DNA of 44,302 nt from Clostridiales bacterium (GCA_018364635.1 JAGZLR010000013.1:1-44302), one strand, 5' to 3'. Positions 16,865 through 25,555 are shown, counted from the stretch's first letter. Notes: generated by a model not told the origin, from the sequence alone. A program made the numbers and translations.

Positions 16865-18055
16865 ATGTCTATTCAATTGAATAAAAAATCATTTATTAGT
16901 GGAATTGCAGTTGGTCTTGTCTCAGCAGCTTTATGTGCAGGTGTTTATGCCCAAACACCAATGCTTCATGGGATTTTTTCAAAGCAGTTGACGATGGATG
17001 AAAAGATGGATTACATAACAAATCTTTTAAATCAGTATTATGTAGATGAATTAGATTTCTCTCAAATGGAAGAAGGCGTATATGCGGGCATGGTTGCAGG
17101 GCTGGGAGATCCATATACTATGTATATGAGTGCTGAAGAATTCCAGGAATTTAATCAAAGTACGGAAGGCTCTTTTTACGGTATTGGTGTTACAGTTTCT
17201 ATGATGGAGGATAATTCTATTGTTGTCGTTGCACCTGTATCAGGTTCCCCAGCAGATAAAGCGGGCGTATTACCAGATGATAGAATTATTAAAGTAAACG
17301 GTGAAGATGTTACTGGAAAATCCTTAGATGAAGTGGTGGACATGATGAAGGGGGAAAAGGACACGAATGTCACGGTTACCTTTTACCGTCCAAGCGAAAG
17401 CAGAAGTTTTGAAAGTGTGCTGAAAAGAACTGAAGTTAAGGTTGAAACTGTGAAGTATGAAATGAAGGAAAATCAAATTGGTTATATACAAATCAGCCAG
17501 TTTACCAATGTAACATATGAACAGTTTATGGCAGCATATAATGATTTGATAAGCCAGCATATGAAAGGTCTTATTATTGACCTTAGAAATAATCCAGGCG
17601 GAGTTCTTCAAGTTGTTGAGGAGATCACAGATGTTTTAGTTCCAGAAGGTACTATGGTTTATACGATAGACAAAGCAAATAACCGCGTCGACGCTGTTTC
17701 TGATGCAGAGCATATAGAGGTGCCTCTTGCAGTGTTAGTAAATGGAAATAGTGCAAGTGCTTCTGAAATATTGTCAGGCGCAGTGCAAGATATGGGGGTT
17801 GGCAAGCTGATTGGAACACAGACCTTTGGAAAGGGCCTAGTCCAAGCAACTTTCCGTTTGCCGGATAATTCTGGTTTAAAAGTTACAATTCAAAAGTACT
17901 ATACACCACGAGGTGTATGTATTCAAGGGACAGGAATTACACCAGATTATATTGTGGAACTACCAGAAGAATATCAATACTATTTGAATGTGCCTGAGGA
18001 AGCGGATACACAGCTGAAAAAAGCTTTAGAAGTTATCAATGCGCAGATAAAATAA
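16865..18055 (+). CDS. S41 family carboxy-terminal processing protease (CtpA/CtpB-like)
   Basis: 396-residue exported serine protease. An N-terminal hydrophobic segment (about 10-28) is a signal anchor. A PDZ domain (about 95-180) includes YGIGVTVSMMED and SPADKAGVLPDDRIIKVNG. The peptidase core carries GYIQISQF and DLRNNPGG. The catalytic Ser298 (in SASASE) and Lys323 (in TFGKG) are spaced 25 apart, as in the CtpB/D1P family. The start is uncertain: GGAAGGAG directly abuts ATG 16865, while an in-frame TTG 16877 is 12 bases from it. Position after ftsEX fits a role in processing wall hydrolases or their regulators, but no substrate is visible. Confidence 0.93.
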   Translation: MSIQLNKKSFISGIAVGLVSAALCAGVYAQTPMLHGIFSKQLTMDEKMDYITNLLNQYYVDELDFSQMEEGVYAGMVAGLGDPYTMYMSAEEFQEFNQSTEGSFYGIGVTVSMMEDNSIVVVAPVSGSPADKAGVLPDDRIIKVNGEDVTGKSLDEVVDMMKGEKDTNVTVTFYRPSESRSFESVLKRTEVKVETVKYEMKENQIGYIQISQFTNVTYEQFMAAYNDLISQHMKGLIIDLRNNPGGVLQVVEEITDVLVPEGTMVYTIDKANNRVDAVSDAEHIEVPLAVLVNGNSASASEILSGAVQDMGVGKLIGTQTFGKGLVQATFRLPDNSGLKVTIQKYYTPRGVCIQGTGITPDYIVELPEEYQYYLNVPEEADTQLKKALEVINAQIK

Positions 18056-18096
18056 GAAAAGCCCCGCATTTTTAGTGTTGAAAGTGCGGGCTTTTC
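18056..18096 (+). terminator. Rho-independent terminator
   Basis: GAAAAGCCCCGCA pairs with TGCGGGCTTTTC with one bulged C, immediately after the protease stop codon. Confidence 0.85.
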
Positions 18097-18205
18097 ATAT
18101 AATTGTCAAATTTCATAAAATTATTCTTTTTTTCTCTTGAAAGAACTATTATAATAGATAATAATGGGGAATTAGGAAAGAAAACTTAAAGGAGGAGTTT
18201 ACTCC

Positions 18206-19228
18206 ATGGGAATATTTGATTTATTTAAATTTGGTGAGGATATCGGCATTGACTTAGGCACATCAACTGTCCTTGTATATGTAAAAGGTAAAGGAATTGT
18301 AATCAATGAACCATCGGTTGTTGCTGTAGATAAACTAACGAATACTGTGTTAGCGGTTGGGGAAAGTGCTAGAAGAATGTTAGGGAGAACACCAGAAAAT
18401 ATTGTGGCAATTCGACCTCTTCGGGAAGGAGTTATTTCTGATTATGAAATGACAGAGCGTATGCTTCGATATTTTATTGAAAAAGCGATGGGAAAACGAT
18501 CCTTTGTAAAGCCGTCCATTGCTGTTTGCGTACCTAGCAAGGTAACAGAAGTCGAGAAACGTGCGGTGGAGGATGCAACACGGCAGGCTGGAGCAAGAAA
18601 GGTTTTTGTAATTGAGGAGCCAGTCGCTGCAGCAATTGGCGCAGGAATTGATATTGCAAAGGCGTGTGGAAGTATGGTAGTTGATATTGGCGGTGGTACA
18701 ACAGATATTGCAGTAATCGCTTTAGGAGGTACTGTCGTTAATGCGTCTTTGAAAGTAGCCGGTGATAATTTTGATGACGCCATTATTCGTTACATGCGCA
18801 AGGAGCACAATCTATTGATTGGGGAAAGAACAGCGGAACAGCTAAAAATTAATATAGGTACAGCTTTTGAACGTACGATGGAAGCGACAATGGAAATTCG
18901 TGGCAGAAATTTAATTACTGGTTTACCCAAAAATTTGGTAGTAACTTCAACAGAGCTCTATGGAGCACTAAAAGACCCGTCAGACGCGATTTATGACCTA
19001 GTGCGTATGGTTTTAGAGAAAACACCGCCAGAATTAGCAGCAGATATTGCTGATCGTGGCATTGTAATGACAGGCGGTGGCAGTTTGCTTTATGGTTTGG
19101 ATAAGATGATTGAACATCGGACAGGAATACATACGATGATTGCGGAAGAATCTATTTCTTGTGTTGCAGTAGGCACTGGTAAATATATTGAATTTATGAC
19201 AAAAGGTAAGCTGAAGCATAAAAGATAA
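18206..19228 (+). CDS. mreB: Rod shape-determining protein MreB (actin homologue)
   Basis: 340-residue bacterial actin that assembles under the membrane and positions elongation-phase wall synthesis. It shows the phosphate-1 loop GIDLGTSTVLVY (15-26), the EEPVAAAIGAGIDI segment (about 138), phosphate-2 VVDIGGGTTDIAVI (about 160), and the adenosine motif MTGGGSLLYGLD (about 289). GGAGGAG precedes ATG 18206. No mreC or mreD follows, so this is a stand-alone copy and could equally be an Mbl or MreBH-type paralogue. An isolated TATAAT at 18150-18155 may be its -10 box. Confidence 0.93.
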   Translation: MGIFDLFKFGEDIGIDLGTSTVLVYVKGKGIVINEPSVVAVDKLTNTVLAVGESARRMLGRTPENIVAIRPLREGVISDYEMTERMLRYFIEKAMGKRSFVKPSIAVCVPSKVTEVEKRAVEDATRQAGARKVFVIEEPVAAAIGAGIDIAKACGSMVVDIGGGTTDIAVIALGGTVVNASLKVAGDNFDDAIIRYMRKEHNLLIGERTAEQLKINIGTAFERTMEATMEIRGRNLITGLPKNLVVTSTELYGALKDPSDAIYDLVRMVLEKTPPELAADIADRGIVMTGGGSLLYGLDKMIEHRTGIHTMIAEESISCVAVGTGKYIEFMTKGKLKHKR

Positions 19229-19256
19229 AACGTGTTGTAGCTTCAACCATTTTTTA

Positions 19257-19285
19257 TTGACAAATAGGAGGTACTCTGCTAGAAT
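19257..19285 (+). promoter_or_regulatory. Promoter for metK
   Basis: TTGACA (19257-19262), 17-base spacer, TAGAAT (19280-19285): a near-consensus sigma-A promoter that begins transcription just ahead of the SAM riboswitch. Confidence 0.85.
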
Positions 19286-19306
19286 TAGTACAACATTAAA
19301 TATGGA

Positions 19307-19441
19307 CTTATCAAGAGTGGTAGAGGGAGAAGGGCCCTATGATACCCGGCAACCGGCAAACATGTACGGTGCCAATTCCCCCGCTTTTTAAAGCGGAAGA
19401 TAAGATTCCTGTTTGTTCGGGCCCGAAAAGGGCTTTTTTTA
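19307..19441 (+). promoter_or_regulatory. SAM-I (S-box) riboswitch with terminator
   Basis: Opens with CTTATCAAGAGTGGTAGAGGGA and continues GGGCCCTATGATACCCGGCAACC, the conserved S-box core that forms the SAM pocket, then a P4-type hairpin with CCCGCTTTTTAAAGCGG. It ends with GCCC-GAAAA-GGGC and a seven-T run (19421-19440) as the expression platform. Known members end transcription when S-adenosylmethionine is abundant; metK downstream makes that molecule, so this is feedback control. Confidence 0.95.
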
Positions 19442-19515
19442 ATGTATAAACAGAGGGTTATTTTTCTATCCAATTATATTTAATGGAAATAATTCATATA
19501 TAGGAGGTACAAAGT

Positions 19516-20694
19516 ATGGCAAAAAGATTATTTACATCTGAATCGGTAACAGAAGGCCATCCAGATAAAATGTGTGATCAGATTTCAGATGCTGTATTAG
19601 ATGCAATTTTGTCAAAGGACCCTATGGCTCGAGTTGCTTGTGAAACTACAGCGACAACAGGGTTAGTATTTGTTATGGGGGAGATTACTACAGACTGTTA
19701 TGTAGATATTGAGCAAATTGTGAGAGACACTGTAAGAAAAATCGGTTATGACCGCGCGAAGTATGGTTTTGATTCAGATTCCTGCTCTGTCATTACATCT
19801 TTAAAAGGGCAGTCTCCTGATATTTCTATGGGTGTGAATAAGGCATTGGAAGCTAGGGAAGGCGATAGCGATATAGAAATGGAGATTGGTGCTGGCGATC
19901 AGGGAATGATGTTTGGTTTTGCATGTAATGAAACTCCTGAACTGATGCCGCTTCCAATTAGTCTTGCTCATAAGATAACAAAACAGTTAGCTGAAGTAAG
20001 AAAGAACAAAACATTATCCTATTTACGTCCAGATGGGAAAGCACAGGTGACTGTAGAATATGTGGATGAGAAACCAGTCAGAGTTGATACGATTGTAGTT
20101 TCTACGCAGCATCGTCCAGATGTTAGCCATCATACAATCGAAAAAGATATTATGGAACATGTAATTAAAGCAGTGATTCCTGCAAATTTATTGGATGAAA
20201 ACACAAAATACTATATCAATCCGACAGGACGTTTTGTGATTGGCGGACCACAAGGGGATGCTGGTTTAACGGGAAGAAAGATTATTGTTGATACATATGG
20301 CGGATATGCATGCCATGGCGGTGGTGCTTTTTCAGGAAAAGATCCAACAAAAGTTGATCGCTCTGCATCTTATGCGGCTAGATATGTGGCAAAGAATGTT
20401 GTAGCCTCTGGTATTGCAGATAAATGTGAGATAGAAGTTGCCTATGCTATTGGAGTGGCAAGCCCTGTGTCTATCTATGTAAACACTTATGGTACAGGTA
20501 AAGTATCAGATGAGGAAATTACAGAAATTATTAAAAAGAATTTTGATTTAAGACCAGCTGCCATTATTAAGAATCTGGATTTACGACGGCCAATTTATCA
20601 GCAGACTGCATCTTATGGCCATTTTGGAAGACCAGATTTAGATTTACCTTGGGAAAGAACAGATAAAACAGATATTTTTAAAGCATATCTATAA
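19516..20694 (+). CDS. metK: S-adenosylmethionine synthetase MetK
   Basis: 392 residues, a standard length. Forms S-adenosylmethionine from methionine and ATP in the cytoplasm. Key motifs are intact: SVTEGHPDK (10-18, ATP binding), GAGDQGMMFG (about 116, the hallmark hexapeptide region), GGPQGDAGLTGRKIIVDTYGG and the P-loop-like GGGAFSGKDPTKVDRS. TAGGAGG is well spaced before ATG 19516. It is monocistronic between the SAM riboswitch and a strong terminator. Confidence 0.98.
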   Translation: MAKRLFTSESVTEGHPDKMCDQISDAVLDAILSKDPMARVACETTATTGLVFVMGEITTDCYVDIEQIVRDTVRKIGYDRAKYGFDSDSCSVITSLKGQSPDISMGVNKALEAREGDSDIEMEIGAGDQGMMFGFACNETPELMPLPISLAHKITKQLAEVRKNKTLSYLRPDGKAQVTVEYVDEKPVRVDTIVVSTQHRPDVSHHTIEKDIMEHVIKAVIPANLLDENTKYYINPTGRFVIGGPQGDAGLTGRKIIVDTYGGYACHGGGAFSGKDPTKVDRSASYAARYVAKNVVASGIADKCEIEVAYAIGVASPVSIYVNTYGTGKVSDEEITEIIKKNFDLRPAAIIKNLDLRRPIYQQTASYGHFGRPDLDLPWERTDKTDIFKAYL

Positions 20695-20701
20695 AAATAG
20701 A

Positions 20702-20735
20702 AAAAGGTGCGGAAGAAGTTACCGCACCTTTTTTG
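20702..20735 (+). terminator. Rho-independent terminator after metK
   Basis: AAAAGGTGCGG / CCGCACCTTTT stem with a 9-base loop and trailing Ts. Confidence 0.92.
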
Positions 20736-20867
20736 GAGAATGAACTTAAAATATGTTGGATTTCTATTATTCTTTTGATAAATATTTGGCTGTTTCAGAT
20801 AATATCTGGAATGATTTTCGATAAATTAACAGAAAATTAGAAAAATAATGATTTTTTTTGCGGATTA

Positions 20868-20876
20868 TGCTATATT
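20868..20876 (+). promoter_or_regulatory. Extended -10 promoter for the AEC transporter gene
   Basis: TGCTATATT, with TG at 20868-20869 and TATATT at 20871-20876, 34 bases ahead of the GTG start. The -35 region is not convincing. Confidence 0.4.
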
Positions 20877-20909
20877 TGTTCTATGAACTACAGGTAGGGG
20901 GGAAGAATA

Positions 20910-21821
20910 GTGGAATCTGTATTAGTGAAATCATGTGGATTTATATTTCTAATTATCTTAGGCTATGTATTAAAAAGAGTGGGGCTCTTTCATCAGGAAG
21001 ACAGTAAGGTGTTAGTAAAAATTATGCTGTATGTCACGCTTCCTGCATTATTGATTAATGCTTTTCGTGACTTCACACTGGATATTAGTTTAATTGGCTT
21101 AATTTTTGTTGGATTTTTTGTCAACGTTTTTATGACTCTTGTGGGATGGCTTGTAGGTCCGAAAGATGATGCACGAAGCCGTGCTATGTATATGATTTGC
21201 ATGGCAGGATTTAATATTGGCAGTTTCTCTATGCCTTTTGTTCAAAATTTTTTCCCTGAACGGGTACTCAATGTTGTTATGTTTGATATTGGCAATACAA
21301 TTATGTGTTGCGGTGTAACATTTTCCTTTGCTGCGATGCTTTTAAAGCCTGACGAGAAATTTAGTTTTAAAGCTTTAGGTAAAAACCTTGTGGGTGCTTT
21401 CCCATTTGATCTGTATATTAGTTTATTTATTTTAAGTCTATTGAACATTAAATTTCCAGAACCAGTTTATTCTATTGCAACGACTATTGCAGGAGGAAAT
21501 ATTGTTATTGTTATGCTGATGCTTGGAATTTTATTTGAGGTGAGGTTGACCAAAAAAGCAAAAAGACAGATTTTTGAGATTGTTTTATTTCGTATGGTTT
21601 TCGAGACGATTTTAGCGTTTGTGGCCTACTTTTTACTGCCATTTTCATTGGAACAAAGACAGATTATTGTTTTGTTGATATATTCACCAATTACCAGTAT
21701 GTCAACTATTTTTTGCGGCAAACTGGATTGTGATGCGGATGTTTATGGCACTGCTACATCGATTACAATACCAATTAGTATTGCTGTTATGGTAGGGCTT
21801 GTTCTTTTGTGGACAGTTTAA
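20910..21821 (+). CDS. AEC family transporter (auxin efflux carrier / malate permease type)
   Basis: 303-residue inner membrane protein starting at GTG 20910, preceded by AGGGGGGAAG. About ten hydrophobic segments in two halves. The N-terminus shows the family pattern IILGYVLKRVGLFHQEDSKVLVKIMLYVTLPALLINAF, and the C-terminus the SPITSMSTIFCGKLDCDADVYG loop. Bacterial relatives move dicarboxylates or other small organic anions; the substrate here is unknown. It is monocistronic, and a shared terminator separates it from the convergent exporter genes. Confidence 0.88.
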   Translation: MESVLVKSCGFIFLIILGYVLKRVGLFHQEDSKVLVKIMLYVTLPALLINAFRDFTLDISLIGLIFVGFFVNVFMTLVGWLVGPKDDARSRAMYMICMAGFNIGSFSMPFVQNFFPERVLNVVMFDIGNTIMCCGVTFSFAAMLLKPDEKFSFKALGKNLVGAFPFDLYISLFILSLLNIKFPEPVYSIATTIAGGNIVIVMLMLGILFEVRLTKKAKRQIFEIVLFRMVFETILAFVAYFLLPFSLEQRQIIVLLIYSPITSMSTIFCGKLDCDADVYGTATSITIPISIAVMVGLVLLWTV

Positions 21822-21851
21822 AAGTAGTTGGAGCGCTTTTTTACGAAGAAT

Positions 21852-21885
21852 AAAAACCGAAGACTATGTCTCCGGTTTATTTTTT
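21852..21885. terminator. Bidirectional terminator between convergent genes
   Basis: AAACCGAAGAC / GTCTCCGGTTT stem with one mismatch, flanked by A-rich and T-rich tracts on both sides. It ends the AEC gene on plus and the ThrE-type genes on minus. Confidence 0.8.
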
Positions 21886-22344
21886 TCTTTTTTGTGTTTT
21901 GTGATAGGTACCGCTTAAACGATCAAAAAACGGTTTTGGAAGGGAGTAGGCAATCATAATTCCCATAGCGATAACTCCAGCCAATTTACAGGTAAGAACT
22001 GCTTGAGAATAAAAGTTAACCATCTGCCCTTGAAATACGTCATACATAGCATAATAGATTGCAGACCCCGGCACCTGCGGTAGAATTCCTGGAATGAGAA
22101 AAAGAGTAGAAGGCTGTCTACGCCGGCGGGAGAGAATTTGACTCACAATTGCTACTGCAAAGGAAGCGACAAAAGTAGCAATGACTGGATTCTCTAAAGT
22201 TAATGTAATTACACTTAACAGAAATTGACTTAAAACTCCACTAAGTCCGCCCCACAAAACTTCTTTATAAGGTGCCCCTAAAACAATGGCAAAGAAAAAA
22301 CAACCGCAGAATGCCGCAATCGTTTGAATAAAGACCGTTTGCAT
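21877..22344 (-). CDS. Threonine/serine exporter, small subunit (ThrE C-terminal half, DUF3815)
   Basis: 155 residues from the ATG at 22344; the codon is chosen because GGAGGTG lies just upstream, inside the last codons of the preceding gene. An open frame 19 codons longer has no such site. Five hydrophobic segments are seen, with FLIPGILPQVPGSAIYYAMYD and a basic C-tail. It corresponds to the second membrane half of fused ThrE exporters, which pump threonine and serine out of the cell. It works with the larger subunit encoded 2 bases upstream. Confidence 0.88.
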   Translation of the reverse strand: MQTVFIQTIAAFCGCFFFAIVLGAPYKEVLWGGLSGVLSQFLLSVITLTLENPVIATFVASFAVAIVSQILSRRRRQPSTLFLIPGILPQVPGSAIYYAMYDVFQGQMVNFYSQAVLTCKLAGVIAMGIMIAYSLPKPFFDRLSGTYHKTQKRKK

Positions 22345-22346
22345 GT

Positions 22347-23114
22347 TCAGACACCTCCAATTAATAAAGAAAGTGCCTGTAATGCAAGTCCAACACCACA
22401 AGCAATAGCAGCGGCTGTTAGACCGGCTTCAACACAGCGAGAAGTACCAGATAGATAATCACCGTCCATAATATCTCTGATGGCGTTGGTTATAGCTACA
22501 CCAGGCACCAATGGCATTAAAGCGCCGATGATTACTAAGCTATAAGTATTTCCTAAGCCTAATCTCTGAAAAATTACACTTGAAAATCCGATGAGCCCTC
22601 CGCCCAATAAATTCTGCATAAAACCAGATACATGATTTTGGTTTAGAATTCCTAAAAATGCACCTAAAAGACATCCAACAAAAAAAGAAGAAATACAATC
22701 TTGGGGTGTTCCTCCAAAAATACAGGTAAAGGCTGCACTGGTCATACCATAACAAAAAATGAGAAGGGCTGGTTTCCTACCAGGTAGATTTCTGATTTCT
22801 TCTATCTCTAACAAAGCGTCATCCAGGGAAATACGACCTTCCACGAAACGACGAGATAGGTCATTGATTCTTGATATTTTTTCTAGATTAACACTGCGGT
22901 TTTTTACACGCTTTAGCCTTGCCTTATTTTTTACTGCTCCGTTTTCCATACTGACCAAAACACCTGTTGCAGTGGCAAAAGCCTGTGGTTTTGCTACAGT
23001 GTTAACGGATAAAATATGATCAATGGTATCTTCCACTCGGTAGGTTTCTGCATTGCTTTCCATTAAAATCGCTCCAGCATTTAATGCTAAATCCAGAAGT
23101 TTTTCCTCATTCAT
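22347..23114 (-). CDS. Threonine/serine exporter, large subunit (ThrE N-terminal half, DUF1212)
   Basis: 255 residues. A soluble N-terminal region carries the family signature NAGAILMESNAETYRVEDTIDHIL (split around residue 20), then a set of five membrane segments with FCYGMTSAAFTCIFGGTPQD and LMPLVPGVAITNAIRDIMDGD. GGGGAGG precedes the ATG. Split two-gene ThrE systems are common in Firmicutes. The promoter at 23145-23172 drives both genes. Substrate assignment rests on family membership alone. Confidence 0.9.
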   Translation of the reverse strand: MNEEKLLDLALNAGAILMESNAETYRVEDTIDHILSVNTVAKPQAFATATGVLVSMENGAVKNKARLKRVKNRSVNLEKISRINDLSRRFVEGRISLDDALLEIEEIRNLPGRKPALLIFCYGMTSAAFTCIFGGTPQDCISSFFVGCLLGAFLGILNQNHVSGFMQNLLGGGLIGFSSVIFQRLGLGNTYSLVIIGALMPLVPGVAITNAIRDIMDGDYLSGTSRCVEAGLTAAAIACGVGLALQALSLLIGGV

Positions 23115-23144
23115 ATAGCCTCCCCTTTCGATTTTTATGATTTC

Positions 23145-23172
23145 ATTGTAAACAAAAATATTGTTTTGTCAA
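23145..23172 (-). promoter_or_regulatory. Minus-strand promoter for the ThrE-type operon
   Basis: Read on the minus strand: TTGACA (23172-23167), 16-base spacer, TACAAT (23150-23145). It is back to back with the thiamine operon promoter. Confidence 0.75.
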
Positions 23173-23190
23173 ATAGAAATATAATAGCTC

Positions 23191-23219
23191 TTGTAATTTT
23201 GATTCAATGGGAATATAAT
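23191..23219 (+). promoter_or_regulatory. Promoter for the TPP-riboswitch operon
   Basis: TTGTAA (23191-23196), 17-base spacer, TATAAT (23214-23219), about 20 bases ahead of the riboswitch aptamer. Confidence 0.75.
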
Positions 23220-23237
23220 AGAAAAAAATTAAAGTAA

Positions 23238-23359
23238 AACGCTGGGGGTGCCGTTATTTACGGCTGAGAGAGTCCCTTTGAACTTGAATTGGTCAGGACC
23301 AACGTAGGGAAGCGGTTTTTTTGTAGCTGAAAGCCGTTTTTACATAAAACGGCTTTTTC
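23238..23359 (+). promoter_or_regulatory. TPP (THI-box) riboswitch with terminator
   Basis: The aptamer shows GGGGGTGCCG, GCTGAGAGAGTCCC and the conserved right half TTGAACTTGAATTGGTCAGGACCAACGTAGGGAAG read in pieces through 23312. A terminator hairpin AAAGCCGTTTT / AAAACGGCTTTTT at 23330-23359 follows. Thiamine pyrophosphate binding in this class stops transcription; the downstream genes are tenA and an ABC transporter, consistent with thiamine precursor salvage. Confidence 0.95.
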
Positions 23360-23390
23360 TTATGTTCTCCAGCGAGAAGGGAGAAAAGAA

Positions 23391-24071
23391 ATGAGATTAA
23401 CAGAACGATTATACAAGAATGTAGAGGGGTTGTGGGAAAGTTTTAATGATCATCCATTTGTGTACGGTATCGAAAACGGGACATTGGACCAAGAAAAATT
23501 TCGATGGTATTTAGTCCAGGACTATCTCTATTTACTGGACTATGTGAAAGTATTTGCGCTGGGTGTCGTCAAAAGCTGTAATGAGGATATGATGCGTTTT
23601 TTTGCAGAAAATGTATATTGCACCTTAGACGGAGAAATGAAAATCCATAAAAATTATATGGCGCGTTTGGGTGTGACAAAAGAAGAGATACAATCTGTAC
23701 ATCCTGCATTACCCAATACATCCTATACGAAATATATGATTTTTGCAGGATACCAAGAAGGTGAACTAGGGGTTTTAGCAGCTATCCTAAGTTGTGCATG
23801 GAGTTATCAGAAAATTGCTGAAAAAATAAATTGTCGTAATCCGCAAGCGAAAGATCATCCTTTATTTGGAGAATGGGTACAGGGGTATCTGTCGGAGGCG
23901 TATGTAGATAGTTGTAAAAAATTAATTGATATGACGGACAATATTGGGGAAGAGATCAGTGAAGAAGAGTTTATTCGGATGAATGAAATCTTTGTCAACT
24001 GTAGTTTATATGAAAAGGCTTTTTGGGATATGGCATGGAATGGGGAGGAGACAAATGCTGGAGTTTCATGA
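23391..24071 (+). CDS. tenA: Thiaminase II / aminopyrimidine aminohydrolase TenA
   Basis: 226 residues. Hydrolyses aminopyrimidine products of thiamine breakdown to HMP for thiamine salvage in the cytoplasm. Residues aligned with the well-studied Bacillus enzyme are present: Asp44 (VQDYLYLLDY), Tyr112 (SYTKYM), nucleophile Cys135 (SCAWSYQKI) and Glu near 208 (CSLYEKAFW). ATG 23391 follows AGAAGGGAGAAAAG, 30 bases after the riboswitch terminator. It overlaps the ABC ATPase gene by 17 bases, so the genes are translationally linked. Confidence 0.95.
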   Translation: MRLTERLYKNVEGLWESFNDHPFVYGIENGTLDQEKFRWYLVQDYLYLLDYVKVFALGVVKSCNEDMMRFFAENVYCTLDGEMKIHKNYMARLGVTKEEIQSVHPALPNTSYTKYMIFAGYQEGELGVLAAILSCAWSYQKIAEKINCRNPQAKDHPLFGEWVQGYLSEAYVDSCKKLIDMTDNIGEEISEEEFIRMNEIFVNCSLYEKAFWDMAWNGEETNAGVS

Positions 24072-24822
24072 GGTTTCTTTTAAATATCAATTAGACACAA
24101 CATATATGCTAGACCATCTTTCTTTTCAAGTGAAACGCGGAGAATTTGTTTGCATCATCGGCGCAAGCGGCTGTGGGAAAAGCACGATTTTTCGATTAAT
24201 TAACGGGTTGGAAACGCCGGAAAACGGAGAAATATCTGTTAACGGCAGTTCTGTTTCCGGTCAAAAAAACTACAGTGCATTTATGCCTCAAAAGGATCTT
24301 TTATTTCCGTGGCGTAGTATAGAAAAAAATTTAACTCTTCCTATGGAGATTCAGAAGGTGCCAAAAGCTGAACGTAAAAAGCGCTGTGAAGAGATGTTAA
24401 AAGAAGTGGGATTATTAGATTATAGATATAAATATCCCAAAGACCTTTCTGGTGGCATGAAACAGAGAATTTCTTTTGCCAGAACATTGCTGACAGGCAG
24501 TGATCTTTTATTGCTAGATGAGCCTTTTAGCGCATTGGATAGTTTGACAAGAATGGATATGCAGGAATGGCTGTTGCAACAATGGGAACATTTTCATAAG
24601 ACCATTCTTTTTATTACCCATGATGTTGAAGAAGCAATTTTACTATCAAAATACATTTTTGTCATTCAGGAAAAACCGATTACGAAGATGGAAAAAATTA
24701 TGGTACCTTTTCAATATCCAAGAAGCCGTCAGATGTTAAAAAATCCTGAGATTGTAGCGTTGAAGGAAGAACTGATTGGTAAGCTGAGAAGGAGGAAAGA
24801 AGATGAAGGATTGGAAACGTAA
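24055..24822 (+). CDS. ABC transporter ATP-binding protein, thiamine precursor uptake (ThiZ-like)
   Basis: 255 residues from ATG 24055 with GGGGAGGAG upstream; a longer open frame starting within tenA is rejected. Nitrate/taurine-type ATPase: Walker A GASGCGKST (36-44), Q-loop MPQKD, signature LSGGMKQR (131-138), Walker B LLLLDEPFSALD (151-162) and H-loop FITHDVEEAI. It energises uptake through the permease encoded next, with a 20-base overlap. The HMP-precursor assignment rests on the TPP riboswitch and tenA. No binding protein gene is adjacent. Confidence 0.88.
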   Translation: MLEFHEVSFKYQLDTTYMLDHLSFQVKRGEFVCIIGASGCGKSTIFRLINGLETPENGEISVNGSSVSGQKNYSAFMPQKDLLFPWRSIEKNLTLPMEIQKVPKAERKKRCEEMLKEVGLLDYRYKYPKDLSGGMKQRISFARTLLTGSDLLLLDEPFSALDSLTRMDMQEWLLQQWEHFHKTILFITHDVEEAILLSKYIFVIQEKPITKMEKIMVPFQYPRSRQMLKNPEIVALKEELIGKLRRRKEDEGLET

Positions 24823-25555
24823 CTTGCCTGCAGTCGGTTTATCTTTAGGGATAGTGATTTTATGGCAGGGGATTGCAATGCTAATTAATGCTGCATATAT
24901 TTTACCGTCACCAATACAGATCCTTCTGCGGTTGTGGGAACTGCGTGAGCCATTATTTTTGGTGCATTTACCTAGTACATTATTTGTAACAGTAATGGGG
25001 ATGGTAATTTCTGTTGTGTTGGGATTGGGATTGGCAGTGGCTATGGATATGAGCACATCAGTAAAAAATGCGATCTATCCTATTGTTATTGCTTCTCAGA
25101 CAATACCGACAACAGCTATAGCGCCACTTTTTGTTTTGTGGTTTGGGTACGGCATTTGGAGTAAGATATTGGTGACAATACTAATTACATTTTTTCCTAT
25201 TACGATTACAGTATTTGACGGATTTCAATCTGCAAAGCGGGAGATGGAGGAACTTTTAATTACTTATGGCGCAGGCAAATGGGAAATATTTTATCGGTTG
25301 AAGCTGCCATCCGCACTACCTAACTTCTTCTCAGCCATGAAAATGGCAATTCCTCTAAGTATTATAGGTGCGGCAATTGGGGAATGGTTGGGAAGTCAAA
25401 GTGGATTGGGGTATTTTAGTAAAAGGATGATGACACAGTTGGATGGTGCAGGCGTATTTGCTCCAATTGTGTTATTAAGTGCCGTAGCAATGATTCTTGT
25501 AGAAATTGTAACTTTTATTGAAAAGAGGATGATAGGCTGGAGAAAGGAATTATAA
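24803..25555 (+). CDS. ABC transporter permease, thiamine precursor uptake (ThiX-like)
   Basis: 250-residue membrane subunit of the binding-protein-dependent transporter type, with five or six hydrophobic segments. The EAA-like coupling motif to the ATPase is visible in ELLITYGAGKWEIFYRLKLPSALP (read around residue 150), followed by SIIGAAIGEWLGSQSGLGYF. AAGGAGG precedes ATG 24803. Last gene of the riboswitch operon; no strong terminator is seen after it. The partner substrate-binding protein (ThiY/Thi5-like) must be encoded elsewhere if the transporter is functional. Confidence 0.88.
   Translation: MKDWKRNLPAVGLSLGIVILWQGIAMLINAAYILPSPIQILLRLWELREPLFLVHLPSTLFVTVMGMVISVVLGLGLAVAMDMSTSVKNAIYPIVIASQTIPTTAIAPLFVLWFGYGIWSKILVTILITFFPITITVFDGFQSAKREMEELLITYGAGKWEIFYRLKLPSALPNFFSAMKMAIPLSIIGAAIGEWLGSQSGLGYFSKRMMTQLDGAGVFAPIVLLSAVAMILVEIVTFIEKRMIGWRKEL

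Noticed and set aside
18137..18155. TTGAAA ... TATAAT as a promoter for mreB
   Set aside because: The spacing is only 7 bases, so the two cannot act together; TATAAT alone may still be a -10 box.
19263..19276. AGGAGG-like sequence just after the metK -35 box, suggesting a small ORF
   Set aside because: No start codon with a usable frame follows; the sequence lies in the spacer of a near-consensus promoter.
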